The notes: a model not told the origin generated them from the sequence alone. A stretch of DNA of 64,000 bases from a bacterium (GCA_022709425.1 JAKLIW010000012.1:26128-90127), one strand, 5' to 3'. Counted from the stretch's first letter, positions 1-9,038 are shown. Numbers and translations are program-made.

Positions 1-2099
1 ATGTTCCCCGTCTGATCTACGCTCACACCGTAAGCGACGGAATAGGCAGCGGCATATGGATCGGAGGACTGACTACTCCACTCCTTGGTCCATACCTCGG
101 CACCGGCGGAGGTCATTTTGGTAAGGAAGGCATGACCCCTATCATCGCTCAACGACCCATCCATCAGTCCGGCGACATAGACACTTCCGTCGCCGTCGAC
201 GGCGACCGCATACCCGACATCATCTCTGTCGGTGCCCCACTGACGGGTCCACACCTTCTCGCCGTCGTTCTTCCGTTTCATAAGGTAAATATCGGCGCCG
301 CCGGCACTGACCTCGTCATCGAGGGAGCCGTAGGTATGGCCGGTAATATAAATGCTGCCATCCGTATCGATCGCCACCGAAGATGCCTCGTCCCGTTCCG
401 GAGTACCCGCTTGTTCGATCCAATGAAGAAGACCTTCGCCATTCGACTTGGCAAGGAAGGTATCGACACCACCCGCCGATTGGTTGCCGGTAAACGCCCC
501 ATCGGTGCTCCCCGCCATGAAAACGGCCCCATTGGCAGCAACGGCAAGCGCCCGTCCCTGCTCCGCGGAATTGTTCCCGCTGAATGTCTTGCTCCATTCC
601 GCCACACCGGAGCTGCCCCAGACACCGGCGAACACATCGTAGTTATTCCCGCCGGTTATTTGATAACCGGTCACGGCTATCGCGCCATCTCCCGATCGGG
701 CCAGATCGTTCGGAAAAGGCGTCCCGATATCGCCGGTCCATGCCTCGCCACCGTCGAAATCGTATTTTAGAAGCGTCGCGCCGCCCGCCGCGATGATACC
801 CGTACCGTCCGACACGAGTCCACCGAAATGATCATCGCCGGGCATGCCCCATGCACGGGTCCATATCACATTTCCCGTCGCATCGAGACGGGACAGGAAA
901 ACATCGGAACAATAGTTGTACCCGCAATTTCCCCCCGCATTCACCGTGCCATAGAAGGATCCTTCCGTCGTTCCGGCAACGAATATACTGCCGTCCTCGG
1001 CGACGAAAACGCGGTACGCGGTATCGTCCGAATTGTATAGACCCCACTGTCGCGTACTGAGTCGAACCCCCGCGGAGGTGAAGCGGGAAAGAAAGATATC
1101 GTAGCACGACATACAGCCCACCTGACCGGAACTGGTAGGAAATTCGTAACAAGTGCAACGACCGCCCGCATTGGTGTTACCGTCGAGATCGCCGATGGTG
1201 TCCCCAGCGACCAAAATATCCCCGTTCGGAGCGATCGCGACCGCATAACCGTTCCCCCCCGCATGCTCTCCCCAAAGCACGGTCCATATCTCGTTGCCGT
1301 CGTTATCCCATTTTGCAAGCAACAGATCGCCGCCGGAATACCCCGTCATGATAAGATTCCCTTCGTCGTCGAACGTGATCGCGGACACAGAGCCGGCAAG
1401 CCGTTGTTTCGTCCACACCTTGCCCCCATCGCCCGTCCATTTCGTGACGAAGATGTCCCTGCCTCCGTTCGTATTCTGGTTTCCATCCAACGAACCGTCG
1501 GTAACGCCGGCGACAAAGATATTGCCATCGGTATCGACCGCGACCGCCAGTGCCCAGTCGGCTTCGCTGGTACCCCACTGTCGGGACCACAGAAGCGTAC
1601 CGTCCATCGCCATTTTCATGAGAATGATGTCGGTTCCGCCCTTGTTCTGATGACAATCGAAAGATGAATTGGTTCTACCGGCGATATACATATTGCCGAA
1701 CGAATCGAACGCGACCGACTTTCCATCCTCGATGCCGCTGAGCGATGTGCCGCCCCACTGCCGGGTGAGCCGCACGATACGATCGGTCTCGACCGGGTCC
1801 GGTTCCGCTACCTGACCGCAGGCACCATCTTCCGATATGAAGTCCTCATCCGGCAGTGCGACCTCTTTTTCGGGGACAGCCTCGTCCTTCCCAACATCCT
1901 CTTTTTCGGGGACAGCTTCGTTCTCCCCGCTATCCTCATCCGGCATAAGGATATCATCGCTTTCCGTGGGGGTATCGATAAGCAACGCGTCGCCATCGGC
2001 GGTCGCCGATGCATCCGTTACGGTGTCTATCGGTGATCTGTCGCAGGCGGCGAACAAGAGAAAAACGAGCAGGAGATGGAGGGGTCGGCAACTTTTCAT
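1..2099 (-). CDS. SBBP-repeat beta-propeller lipoprotein, C-terminus outside window
   Basis: The frame is open from the ATG at 2099 to the window edge, giving at least 699 residues without a stop; the C-terminus is missing. Residues 1-19 are a lipoprotein signal ending in LLFAAC, so Cys19 is the predicted lipidated residue. A linker of about 60 residues rich in Asp and Glu follows and contains a duplicated EAVPEKE motif. The rest is about ten repeats of the form DGNIFVAGVTDGSLDG preceded by RQWG-type strands, typical of SBBP/beta-propeller repeats in large secreted proteins. It is presumably exposed on the cell surface, with no ligand or enzymatic residues recognisable. It lies 35 nt downstream of the split vWA lipoprotein on the same strand and may be co-transcribed with it. 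Confidence 0.85.
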   Translation of the reverse strand, partial: MKSCRPLHLLLVFLLFAACDRSPIDTVTDASATADGDALLIDTPTESDDILMPDEDSGENEAVPEKEDVGKDEAVPEKEVALPDEDFISEDGACGQVAEPDPVETDRIVRLTRQWGGTSLSGIEDGKSVAFDSFGNMYIAGRTNSSFDCHQNKGGTDIILMKMAMDGTLLWSRQWGTSEADWALAVAVDTDGNIFVAGVTDGSLDGNQNTNGGRDIFVTKWTGDGGKVWTKQRLAGSVSAITFDDEGNLIMTGYSGGDLLLAKWDNDGNEIWTVLWGEHAGGNGYAVAIAPNGDILVAGDTIGDLDGNTNAGGRCTCYEFPTSSGQVGCMSCYDIFLSRFTSAGVRLSTRQWGLYNSDDTAYRVFVAEDGSIFVAGTTEGSFYGTVNAGGNCGYNYCSDVFLSRLDATGNVIWTRAWGMPGDDHFGGLVSDGTGIIAAGGATLLKYDFDGGEAWTGDIGTPFPNDLARSGDGAIAVTGYQITGGNNYDVFAGVWGSSGVAEWSKTFSGNNSAEQGRALAVAANGAVFMAGSTDGAFTGNQSAGGVDTFLAKSNGEGLLHWIEQAGTPERDEASSVAIDTDGSIYITGHTYGSLDDEVSAGGADIYLMKRKNDGEKVWTRQWGTDRDDVGYAVAVDGDGSVYVAGLMDGSLSDDRGHAFLTKMTSAGAEVWTKEWSSQSSDPYAAAYSVAYGVSVDQTGN

Positions 2100-2134
2100 G
2101 TCCGCTCCCGGTCAGTGATCCGTTGCTTTTCCTA

Positions 2135-2464
2135 TCACAACGATTCTATCGCGCTTCCCGGTACGATGATAAGGACCTCGCGGGTGTCGAGGAAGGCCCC
2201 TTCGCCCAGAACGTCTATCTGTGCGGTGAATACCTGCGTCTGAGAACCGGTCGGCGCGCAGAAGTCGTTATAGAAATCGATCTCGAAAGTGACGGTGGTG
2301 CCCGGCTTGACCTTGAGGAAGGTCGTGGGGTCCATCCCTTCGATGGCGTCGGCCGGATCGGCCGCTTTGGGCGTTATCGCCTTGATGAAGGCGGTGGCGC
2401 TCTGCCCGTTGCAGACGGAATGTTCAGGCGCGGTGGTGGCGGTGGTCACGTCGATGCGGATACC
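2135..2464 (-). pseudogene. C-terminal piece of the vWA lipoprotein, cut off by in-frame TAG
   Basis: This stretch is in the same frame as the upstream vWA lipoprotein and begins directly after its TAG codon. It reads GIRIDVTTATTAPEHS and continues through VKPGTTVTFEIDFYND to a natural TGA at 2135. It has no signal sequence and no convincing ribosome binding site; the first possible start is a GTG at 2449. The beta-rich content, with an IIVP motif near the end, is what usually follows the vWA domain in lipoproteins of this kind, so I read it as the severed or read-through tail of that protein and not as a separate gene. Confidence 0.7.
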
Positions 2465-3817
2465 CTAGGTGAGTGCGATGACGGCGTCGACGATCTGCTG
2501 TGAAAGCCCCGTGCCGTCGCCGTTTATCTTGTAATTGAACGGCTGACCGGTGTCGTCCACCGATGCGGTGCCGCCCGATATGATGTTGAAGTCGTCGGTC
2601 GATTCGCCTGAGTCGACCCCGATGAATTTCGCCTGAATGTCGTTCATCGCGGCGACCGCCTCGGGATGTTTGTGGGCGGTGGTATACCAGTTGAAGCCGA
2701 CCATGTTGAACGCTTCGTCGGAGCACATGATGAATATGGGAAGCGACTGAGGCCGGAAACAGGCGCCGCCATAGGTTTCGCCGGTACAGGGTGGCGGCGG
2801 GATGTTGAGCCAGTAATCCTTGCCGCCGGCGTTGACCGCGTTGGGGTTCCCTTCACCGCTGGCCGCCTGATAGAGCACTTCCGTGTGGAATTCACGACTG
2901 CCGTCGCAGTCGGTGATGGTGTCGACGGCGGTCCGGACAAGGTTGGTATCGGTGGTGATGGGTTGGGTCAATTGGTAGACCTGATCCTCGAGGGTGCCGA
3001 ATTTCACCAGACCGAAAGCCGAATTGGGGATACTCGCGGTGATGCCGTCGATGATGACGCTTTTTATCCCTTCCTTGAGATTATCGTGTTCTCCCATCAT
3101 GGAACCCGACAGATCGACCAGAATGAGGATGTCGGCCTTCTGGATAAAGGTGCTGAAATCGAGTTCCCGAAGTTCGTGTTCGGTGTCGTTGTAGGGCAGG
3201 ATCACATAGAAGACCTCGGGCGGGATCATATTCCCCGCATTATTCGGGTCGGAGCCGTAGGCATCCTCGGCGGTATCTATCTGGCCGTCGCCGTCGGTGT
3301 CGCGGTTGTTCGGGTTGGTGCCGATCTCGTGTTCGTATTTATCGGAGAGGCCGTCGCTGTCCGAGTCGGCGCTTTTGGGGTTCGAGCCTATCGCCTTTTC
3401 GTCGGCATCGGAAAGGCCGTCGCTGTCGCTGTCGGTATCTTTGTAGTCGGGGGTGCCGTCGCCGTCGGTGTCTCCCGTTCCTTCGGTGCCGTTGGGGATG
3501 CCGTCACCGTCGTCGTCGGCGCTCGGCCAAGAGGGGTCGTTGTCGGGGTAAAAGCCGCCGTTGTCGGTCGGCGCGGTGTCGGTCCCGGTGGCATCGGTGT
3601 CGGAGGAAAAGTCTTTATCCGCCGTATCGGTGTCGGCATAACCCGACTTGGGAACGCATTCGTTATTTGCTTTGTCACAGAACCACGTCGTATCGGGGCA
3701 ATCGGTGTCCCGTTCGCAGTAGAGGCCTTCGCCGTCGTCGGGGGCATCATCTGCCGGCCCGCAGGCGGTGAAGAAGGACAACGAAATAGCCGCCAGCGCC
3801 ACCCAGAATTTCATCAT
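2465..3817 (-). CDS. Thrombospondin type 3 / von Willebrand factor A lipoprotein, ends at premature TAG
   Basis: I start this at ATG 3817 because an AAGGAGG sits 6-7 nt upstream; a second ATG at 3814 is also possible. The signal peptide ends in FFTAC, making Cys19 the lipidation site. A Cys-containing N-terminal segment and a Thr/Asp-rich linker are followed by calcium-binding type 3 repeats (DSDSDGLSDADEKAIGSNP and similar) and, from about residue 225, a vWA domain with the MIDAS motif DLSGSM. The likely role is a surface or periplasmic metal-dependent adhesin or scaffold. The frame closes at an amber codon (2465-2467), but the same frame continues the expected C-terminal domain to 2135, so the protein is either truncated by a nonsense mutation or needs read-through. 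Confidence 0.85.
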   Translation of the reverse strand: MMKFWVALAAISLSFFTACGPADDAPDDGEGLYCERDTDCPDTTWFCDKANNECVPKSGYADTDTADKDFSSDTDATGTDTAPTDNGGFYPDNDPSWPSADDDGDGIPNGTEGTGDTDGDGTPDYKDTDSDSDGLSDADEKAIGSNPKSADSDSDGLSDKYEHEIGTNPNNRDTDGDGQIDTAEDAYGSDPNNAGNMIPPEVFYVILPYNDTEHELRELDFSTFIQKADILILVDLSGSMMGEHDNLKEGIKSVIIDGITASIPNSAFGLVKFGTLEDQVYQLTQPITTDTNLVRTAVDTITDCDGSREFHTEVLYQAASGEGNPNAVNAGGKDYWLNIPPPPCTGETYGGACFRPQSLPIFIMCSDEAFNMVGFNWYTTAHKHPEAVAAMNDIQAKFIGVDSGESTDDFNIISGGTASVDDTGQPFNYKINGDGTGLSQQIVDAVIALT

Positions 3818-3849
3818 GACATACCTCCTTTTCGGCGAACGACAAAGAG

Positions 3850-3878
3850 AGTATAAACGGACCCCTGAAAAAAGCAAA
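3850..3878 (-). promoter_or_regulatory. Sigma70-type promoter of the vWA lipoprotein gene
   Basis: Read on the minus strand, TTTGCT is followed after 17 nt by TATACT, 33 nt upstream of the chosen start. Confidence 0.55.
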
Positions 3879-3906
3879 GGGAAATTTAAGGGATAGGTCA
3901 CGAATC

Positions 3907-3935
3907 TTTACATCGTTCGGGCCCTGTGCTATAGT
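3907..3935 (+). promoter_or_regulatory. Sigma70-type promoter of clpS-clpA-aat
   Basis: TTTACA, 17 nt spacer, TATAGT. Transcription would begin near 3942. This leaves almost no leader ahead of the ATG at 3947 and favours the ATG at 3962 as the clpS start. Confidence 0.6.
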
Positions 3936-3961
3936 CGGCGTCCGTAATGAACGGGGAAGTC

Positions 3962-4285
3962 ATGGCATCGGGAAGCGGCCCGGCGGCCGGCACGATACGC
4001 GGCGTCGGGACGCGCGACAAGAACGAAACGAAGCGTCCCGCCCTCTACCGGGTGGTGATGCACAACGACGATTTCACCCCGATGGATTTCGTGGTGGATA
4101 TCTTGGTGCAGGTGTTCCAGCGGCCGGCGGCCGAGGCGACGCAGGTGATGCTCGACATCCACAACAAGGGAGCGGGGACCGCCGGTATCTACACCTACGA
4201 TATCGCGATGTCGAAAAGTTATCAGGTGCACCGGATCGCCGAAGAACGGAAACATCCGCTCAGATGCACCGTAGAACCAGCGTGA
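3962..4285 (+). CDS. clpS: ATP-dependent Clp protease adaptor ClpS
   Basis: ClpS binds N-degron substrates (Leu, Phe, Tyr or Trp at the N-terminus) and delivers them to ClpA. The 107-residue product has the family core: HNDDFTPMDFVV at about residues 34-45, holding the Asn/Asp/Asp and Met substrate-pocket residues, and LDIHNKG at 64-70, holding the pocket His. It ends in HPLRCTVEPA. I chose ATG 3962 over the in-frame ATG 3947 because GGGGAAG lies just upstream of 3962, and 3947 has no ribosome binding site and abuts the predicted transcription start. The N-terminal 25 residues are variable and Gly-rich. It is the first gene of an operon with clpA (7 nt away) and aat. Confidence 0.95.
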   Translation: MASGSGPAAGTIRGVGTRDKNETKRPALYRVVMHNDDFTPMDFVVDILVQVFQRPAAEATQVMLDIHNKGAGTAGIYTYDIAMSKSYQVHRIAEERKHPLRCTVEPA

Positions 4286-4292
4286 GGCAATA

Positions 4293-6521
4293 ATGAAACT
4301 CGACCGTCAGCTCAACAACATCATACTCGGCGCCTTTTACGAGGCGAAACAGGGAAAACACGAATTCGTCACCCCCGAGCATGTTCTCTATTCGCTCCTG
4401 TTCTCGCAGGAAGGGATCGAGCTCATTGAAGGGGTCGGCGGCGATATCTCCCGGCTCCGCATCGAACTCAAGAAGCACCTCGACACGATGGTGCCGCGCA
4501 CCCAGTCGGGCGATCTCATGCAGTCCTTTTCGTTCCAGCAACTGCTCGACCTGTCGGCCCAGCGCGCCAGTTCGGCCGGGAAACCGCAGGTAAGCATCAC
4601 CGATATGCTGGTGTCGCTCTACGACTGCGAGGAGAGTCACGCCGCCTTCTACCTCGCTGAGCAGGGGATAGAACAGTTCGACCTCATCAAGTTCATCGCC
4701 CACGGCCTGCCCGAACTGCAGGAGGCGGCCAAGGCGGGCGATGGGAGCGTCAAGCCGCAGAAGAAGGGCGAGAGCGACGCCAAGAGCGTCGAAGCCTTCA
4801 CCGTCGATCTCACGGCGCTCGCCGAGAAGGGGGAACTCGAACCGCTCATCGGCCGCGACGCGGTGGTGACCCGGACGGTGCAGGTGCTCTGCCGCAAGAC
4901 CAAGAACAACCCGGTCATCGTCGGCGAACCGGGGGTCGGCAAGACCGCCATCACCGAAGGGCTCGCCCAGCGGATCGTCGCCGGGACGGTCCCCGAACCG
5001 CTGAAAGGCCACCGCGTTTACCGCATCGACATGGGTTCGATGCTCGCCGGCACGAAGTACCGCGGCGACTTCGAGGAACGGATGAAGAAGGTGCTGAACC
5101 ACCTCATGCAGCGCGAGAACATCATCATCGTCATCGACGAGATACACACGATAGTCGGCGCCGGGGCGGTGTCGGGCGGCGCGATGGACGCGTCGAATAT
5201 CTTGAAGCCGATACTCACCACCGGCCGCATCAAGTGCATCGGTTCGACCACCCATGATGAGTACCGCAAACACTTCGAAAAGGATCGGGCGCTTTCGCGG
5301 CGGTTCCAGAAGATAGACCTCCCCGAGATGACGGTGGCCGAGACGGTCGCGGTGCTGGAAGGGATCCGCGGCCGCTACGAGAAATTCCACGCCGTCCGCT
5401 ACACCGACGCGGCGCTCGCGGCAGCGGCCGAGCTGTCGGCCCGTTTCGTGACCGAACGGTTCCTCCCCGACAAGGCGATAGATCTCATCGACGAGGCGGG
5501 GGCCTTTACCCGCATATCTGGAGAAAAGAAGAAGGTCATCGACACCGGCGAGATCGAGCGGGTCGTGTCGCTCATCGCCCGCATCCCCGAACAGACGGTC
5601 AGTTCGGGCGAAGGGGAGAAACTGCGGCGGCTCGAAGGGGCGCTCAAAAAGCAGATATTCGGTCAGGACGGCGCGATAAAGGCGGTGGTCGAGGCGATCA
5701 AGCGGTCGCGCGCCGGGTTCGGACGGCCCGAGCGGCCGGTGGCGAGTTTCCTGTTCGTTGGGCCGACCGGCGTGGGGAAGACCGAACTGGCCCGCCAGAT
5801 GGCGCGCGAGCTGGGCATCACGCTCCACCGGTTCGACATGTCGGAGTATCAGGAAAAGCACACCGTCAGCCGCCTTATCGGTGCGCCGCCCGGCTATGTC
5901 GGCTACGAGGAGGGAGGTCTGCTCACCGAACTGGTCCGCAAGACGCCGCACGCGGTGGTGCTCCTCGACGAGATAGAGAAGGCCCACAGCGATATCTACA
6001 ACACGCTTCTGCAGATCATGGACTACGCGACGCTCACCGACAACGCAGGGCGCAAGGCCGACTTCCGCAATGTCATACTCGTGATGACCTCGAACGCCGG
6101 GGCGCGCGAGATCGGCAAGGCGGTCCCCGGTTTCGGGGAACGGGCGATCGACGGCGGCGAACTGGAACGGGCGGTCGAACGGATCTTCGCCCCCGAGTTC
6201 CGCAACCGGCTCGACCGTGTGGTGAAGTTCGAACGACTCGACATCGACATCATCACCGATATCGTGAAGAAGCAGGTGAGCGAATTCGCGGTGCAACTAA
6301 AGGAGAAGAAGGTGACGCTCACCGTCACCGCCGCCGCCTATCGCTACCTCGCCGAACTCGGTTTCTCGAAGGAATTCGGGGCGCGCGAAGTGGGGCGGCT
6401 GGTGCAGGAGCAGGTCAAGGATTTCTTCGTCGACGAGGTGCTCTTCGGCCGCCTGAAAGAGGGCGGAAAGGCCCGCGCCACCTATAAGAACGGACGATTC
6501 CTCATCGAGATACCGCGCTAG
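4293..6521 (+). CDS. clpA: ATP-dependent Clp protease ATP-binding subunit ClpA
   Basis: This is an AAA+ unfoldase that feeds proteins into ClpP. The 742 residues match the usual ClpA length. In order there are the N-terminal Clp repeat domain (starting MKLDRQLNNIILGAFYEA, the ClpS docking platform), a first ATPase module with Walker A GEPGVGKT near residue 211 and Walker B IIIVIDEIHT, and a second module with Walker A GPTGVGKTE near residue 489 and VVLLDEIEKAH. The C-terminal small domain includes FGAREVGRLVQEQVKD. There is no ClpB-type middle coiled coil, which supports ClpA over ClpB. clpP is not in the window. It sits between clpS and aat, spaced 7 and 2 nt, so the three products act in one pathway. 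Confidence 0.97.
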   Translation: MKLDRQLNNIILGAFYEAKQGKHEFVTPEHVLYSLLFSQEGIELIEGVGGDISRLRIELKKHLDTMVPRTQSGDLMQSFSFQQLLDLSAQRASSAGKPQVSITDMLVSLYDCEESHAAFYLAEQGIEQFDLIKFIAHGLPELQEAAKAGDGSVKPQKKGESDAKSVEAFTVDLTALAEKGELEPLIGRDAVVTRTVQVLCRKTKNNPVIVGEPGVGKTAITEGLAQRIVAGTVPEPLKGHRVYRIDMGSMLAGTKYRGDFEERMKKVLNHLMQRENIIIVIDEIHTIVGAGAVSGGAMDASNILKPILTTGRIKCIGSTTHDEYRKHFEKDRALSRRFQKIDLPEMTVAETVAVLEGIRGRYEKFHAVRYTDAALAAAAELSARFVTERFLPDKAIDLIDEAGAFTRISGEKKKVIDTGEIERVVSLIARIPEQTVSSGEGEKLRRLEGALKKQIFGQDGAIKAVVEAIKRSRAGFGRPERPVASFLFVGPTGVGKTELARQMARELGITLHRFDMSEYQEKHTVSRLIGAPPGYVGYEEGGLLTELVRKTPHAVVLLDEIEKAHSDIYNTLLQIMDYATLTDNAGRKADFRNVILVMTSNAGAREIGKAVPGFGERAIDGGELERAVERIFAPEFRNRLDRVVKFERLDIDIITDIVKKQVSEFAVQLKEKKVTLTVTAAAYRYLAELGFSKEFGAREVGRLVQEQVKDFFVDEVLFGRLKEGGKARATYKNGRFLIEIPR

Positions 6522-6523
6522 GC

Positions 6524-7204
6524 ATGGTCTTCCAACTTTCACGCGAACTGATACTGTTCCCCGATCCGCGCCACGCCGAGAGCGATGGCCTCTTGGCGGT
6601 CGGCGGCGATCTTCGGCCCGAACGGCTACTGGCCGCCTACCGGCGCGGCATCTACCCGTGGTACAGCGATGACTACCCGATACTCTGGTGGTGTCCCGAT
6701 CCGCGGTTCGTGCTGTTCCCCGAAGAACTCCGCGTATCCCATTCGCTGAAAAAACTGCTGCACAAAGGAACTTTCCGCGTCACCGTCAACAGCGCGTTCC
6801 GGCAGGTCATCAAGGCGTGTGCCAAAGTGCCGCGCCGCGGGCAGGAGGGTACCTGGATAACGGCTGACATGGTGGATGCCTATACCGAGCTGAACAAGCG
6901 CGGGCACGCGGTCAGTGTCGAGGCGTGGCAGGGGAACGAACTGGCGGGCGGCCTGTACGGCGTGGTCATCGGGAAATGCTTCTTCGGTGAATCGATGTTC
7001 GCGTGGGAGCCGAACGCATCGAAGGTCGCTTTCGTGAAGTTCGTCGAACTGCTTACCGCGCAAAGATTCCGGATCATCGACTGCCAGATGCGGACCGAAC
7101 ACCTCGAACGGTTCGGCGGCCAGTTCATACCGCTCAAACGGTTCCTCGAGATCGTCGGCCGAGGGTGCGACGAACCTCCGACGGAATGGCCGGAAGACAT
7201 CTGA
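6524..7204 (+). CDS. aat: Leucyl/phenylalanyl-tRNA--protein transferase
   Basis: Aat transfers Leu or Phe from its tRNA to the N-terminal Lys or Arg of proteins, creating the N-degron read by ClpS. The 226-residue length is standard. Recognisable family segments are FPDPRHAESDGLLAVGGDL near the start, GIYPWYSDDYPILWWCPDPR, the GTWITADMVDAYTELNKRGH block, and HLERFGGQFIPLKRFLE towards the end. The ATG lies 2 nt after the clpA stop, so it is translationally coupled to clpA. Having clpS, clpA and aat as one operon places substrate tagging, recognition and unfolding under one promoter. Confidence 0.97.
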   Translation: MVFQLSRELILFPDPRHAESDGLLAVGGDLRPERLLAAYRRGIYPWYSDDYPILWWCPDPRFVLFPEELRVSHSLKKLLHKGTFRVTVNSAFRQVIKACAKVPRRGQEGTWITADMVDAYTELNKRGHAVSVEAWQGNELAGGLYGVVIGKCFFGESMFAWEPNASKVAFVKFVELLTAQRFRIIDCQMRTEHLERFGGQFIPLKRFLEIVGRGCDEPPTEWPEDI

Positions 7205-7235
7205 CGCCGCGGCCCAGAAAAATTTCATTGAATAA

Positions 7236-7264
7236 TTTGCGTCGAGATTGGTCAACCATATACT
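7236..7264 (+). promoter_or_regulatory. Probable promoter of the 7308-8975 gene
   Basis: TTTGCG (weak -35), 17 nt spacer, TATACT. The predicted start of transcription is close to 7271, ahead of the ribosome binding site GGGAGG. Confidence 0.4.
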
Positions 7265-7307
7265 TTTGCCGGTTCATACCTGTAGGATTTGTCAAGGGAG
7301 GATGCTG

Positions 7308-8975
7308 ATGAGAGGAAACTGTTTACTGCGATCTGTCTGCCTGTTGATCGTGATGATCCCGCTTTTCTTGGGAGGAGAGGAGACCGCCGTCGCGCCGACG
7401 GGGCCTGCGGTCGAAGCAGAGCCCGTGCCGCAGGAAGAGGCGTCGGCCGCGCCAAAGGAAACGCCGCCGCCGTTGGTGTTGTTCTCCGCGGAGGAACAGA
7501 TATCTTTCGACGCCGAGGGAAAGATACGGGTGATCGACAGCGGGTTGCGCACCCGGTTCGGCCTGTTCCCCGAGGTGGTCGGTTTCAAGCAGGCGTTGCT
7601 GTTCAAAAGGGGAGAGACATTTGAGTTGGCGATAACCACCGAGAAGGAAGGCGCAACGACCGATGTGCGTATCGCGTTGTCCGCCGAACAGGCGGATGCA
7701 CTGCGCGCCCGGATAACGGCGGCGAACGCTCCGGTAGCGGTCATCGCGCCGCAGCCGAAAGAAGCGCCGGTCGCCGCGCCGGCCGCTGTCACTACGGCGG
7801 CATCGCGCCGTTCGGTGATCGATGAAGAAGAAGCGGACGGATTCGCCCCGTTCCTTGCCTATACCGCGCTTTGGTCGGGAGGATACGGGCTCCTGATGCC
7901 CTATATCTTCGGCGGCGAGGATACTCATTGGGCCTACTATCCCGGCGTGTCTCTTCTGACGGCGGGAGGCGGTTTCGCCGCCGCCTATTTTCTGGGCCGC
8001 GATGCCTATATAACGCGCGGCATGGCCTTCGCTTCGGCCGAAGGGGCCTTCCGCGGCGGGGTCGACGGAGTGAACCTCTTCTGGCTCATCGCCGGTAGTC
8101 TCTACATGAAGGATCATGAACACGGTGATGCCCATCTCAAGAACGATATCGGTCTTGATAACGAGACCTACGGACGGCTGATGGCCGCTTCCGCCATGTT
8201 GTTCAGTATGGGAGAGTACGCGCTGGGTCTCTGGTATGCGTCCAGCCATGGTCTGACCGGCGGCGAATCGCGGATACTGGGGGTCGGTTCACTCCTTGGG
8301 TATGTCACGATGCTGGAGCTGTCGGCGACGATATTCGACGGTCTGTATGCCGGGGACCGGTCGGCGACCCGCATTATTCCGGCCATGATGCTGGCGGGCG
8401 GTGTGGGGGGGCTGTTCCTCGGTCATGCGGCAAATTCGTGGGATCATTACACCGAAGGCGATGCCTCGCTCATCCAGACGAGCGTCGCGCTGGGCACCTA
8501 TCTGCCGATAACCATCGCGGTTGCGGCGAGGTCGCTGGATGCCCGGGTGTACGCCGGGGTATCGCTGTTGGGGACCGTCGGCGGCGCGGTAGGCGGCTAC
8601 TATCTGCTCAAGGGACTCGATTTTTCCAATATGGATGCCTTCATCATCGATCTGGGCACCCTCGCGGGCGGCTTGACCACCGCCGGGATCGCGGTGCTTG
8701 CCGCCATGAAGACCGACCAGTGGGAAACGGTTCATCTTGCCTCGTCGATAGGAACGCTCGGTGGTTTCGCCCTCATGTATTATCTCTACCGCGAGAAGGG
8801 ACTGCGGCAGGCGGAAGGGAATGAACGGACCAGCTGGCGTTTCCAGCTTAATCCGGTCGGCATCGCGACGGCCCTTTCGGCGGGCCGTCCGGCGACACCC
8901 AACAGCGAGGAGGATCTGCGGATACTGCGTGAGACACCCGCCGCCCCGATCGCCTCGTTCGAGTACCGCTGGTAA
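7308..8975 (+). CDS. Unknown polytopic membrane protein with signal peptide
   Basis: I do not recognise this family. The start at 7308 is preceded by AGGGAGG with 6 nt spacing; an ATG at 7302 is too close. The 555-residue product has a hydrophobic N-terminal segment (residues 5-22), then about 150 residues of Ala/Pro/Glu-rich, mostly soluble sequence with the segment EEQISFDAEGKIRVIDSG. The C-terminal two-thirds holds roughly nine or ten Gly/Ala-rich hydrophobic segments separated by short loops, for example GFAPFLAYTALWSGGYGLLM and GVSLLGTVGGAVGGYYLL. The regular spacing suggests internal repetition of a helical-pair unit. It stands alone with its own promoter; the next gene also has its own. 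Confidence 0.7.
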   Translation: MRGNCLLRSVCLLIVMIPLFLGGEETAVAPTGPAVEAEPVPQEEASAAPKETPPPLVLFSAEEQISFDAEGKIRVIDSGLRTRFGLFPEVVGFKQALLFKRGETFELAITTEKEGATTDVRIALSAEQADALRARITAANAPVAVIAPQPKEAPVAAPAAVTTAASRRSVIDEEEADGFAPFLAYTALWSGGYGLLMPYIFGGEDTHWAYYPGVSLLTAGGGFAAAYFLGRDAYITRGMAFASAEGAFRGGVDGVNLFWLIAGSLYMKDHEHGDAHLKNDIGLDNETYGRLMAASAMLFSMGEYALGLWYASSHGLTGGESRILGVGSLLGYVTMLELSATIFDGLYAGDRSATRIIPAMMLAGGVGGLFLGHAANSWDHYTEGDASLIQTSVALGTYLPITIAVAARSLDARVYAGVSLLGTVGGAVGGYYLLKGLDFSNMDAFIIDLGTLAGGLTTAGIAVLAAMKTDQWETVHLASSIGTLGGFALMYYLYREKGLRQAEGNERTSWRFQLNPVGIATALSAGRPATPNSEEDLRILRETPAAPIASFEYRW

Positions 8976-8983
8976 GATCCCAG

Positions 8984-9011
8984 TTGCAATTTCCAAATAA
9001 TTTGCTAGGGT
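8984..9011 (+). promoter_or_regulatory. Probable promoter of the FMN-binding lipoprotein gene
   Basis: TTGCAA, 16 nt spacer, TAGGGT, 27 nt before the ATG at 9039. Confidence 0.45.
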
Positions 9012-9038
9012 AAAGCAGGTTTTTTAGGGAGCCTGCGG

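Noticed and set aside
2465..2467. Reassigned TAG codon (for example pyrrolysine or recoded Gln)
   Set aside because: TAG is the normal stop of several intact genes in the window, and no pyl genes are visible; only the local read-through or nonsense explanation is kept.
3947..3961. Upstream ATG as clpS start
   Set aside because: It has no Shine-Dalgarno and lies within about 5 nt of the predicted transcription start; 3962 has GGGGAAG.
4260..6296. 678-residue open frame antisense to clpA
   Set aside because: It mirrors clpA codon structure in GC-rich DNA, has no ribosome site and no protein-like motifs; clpA is certain.
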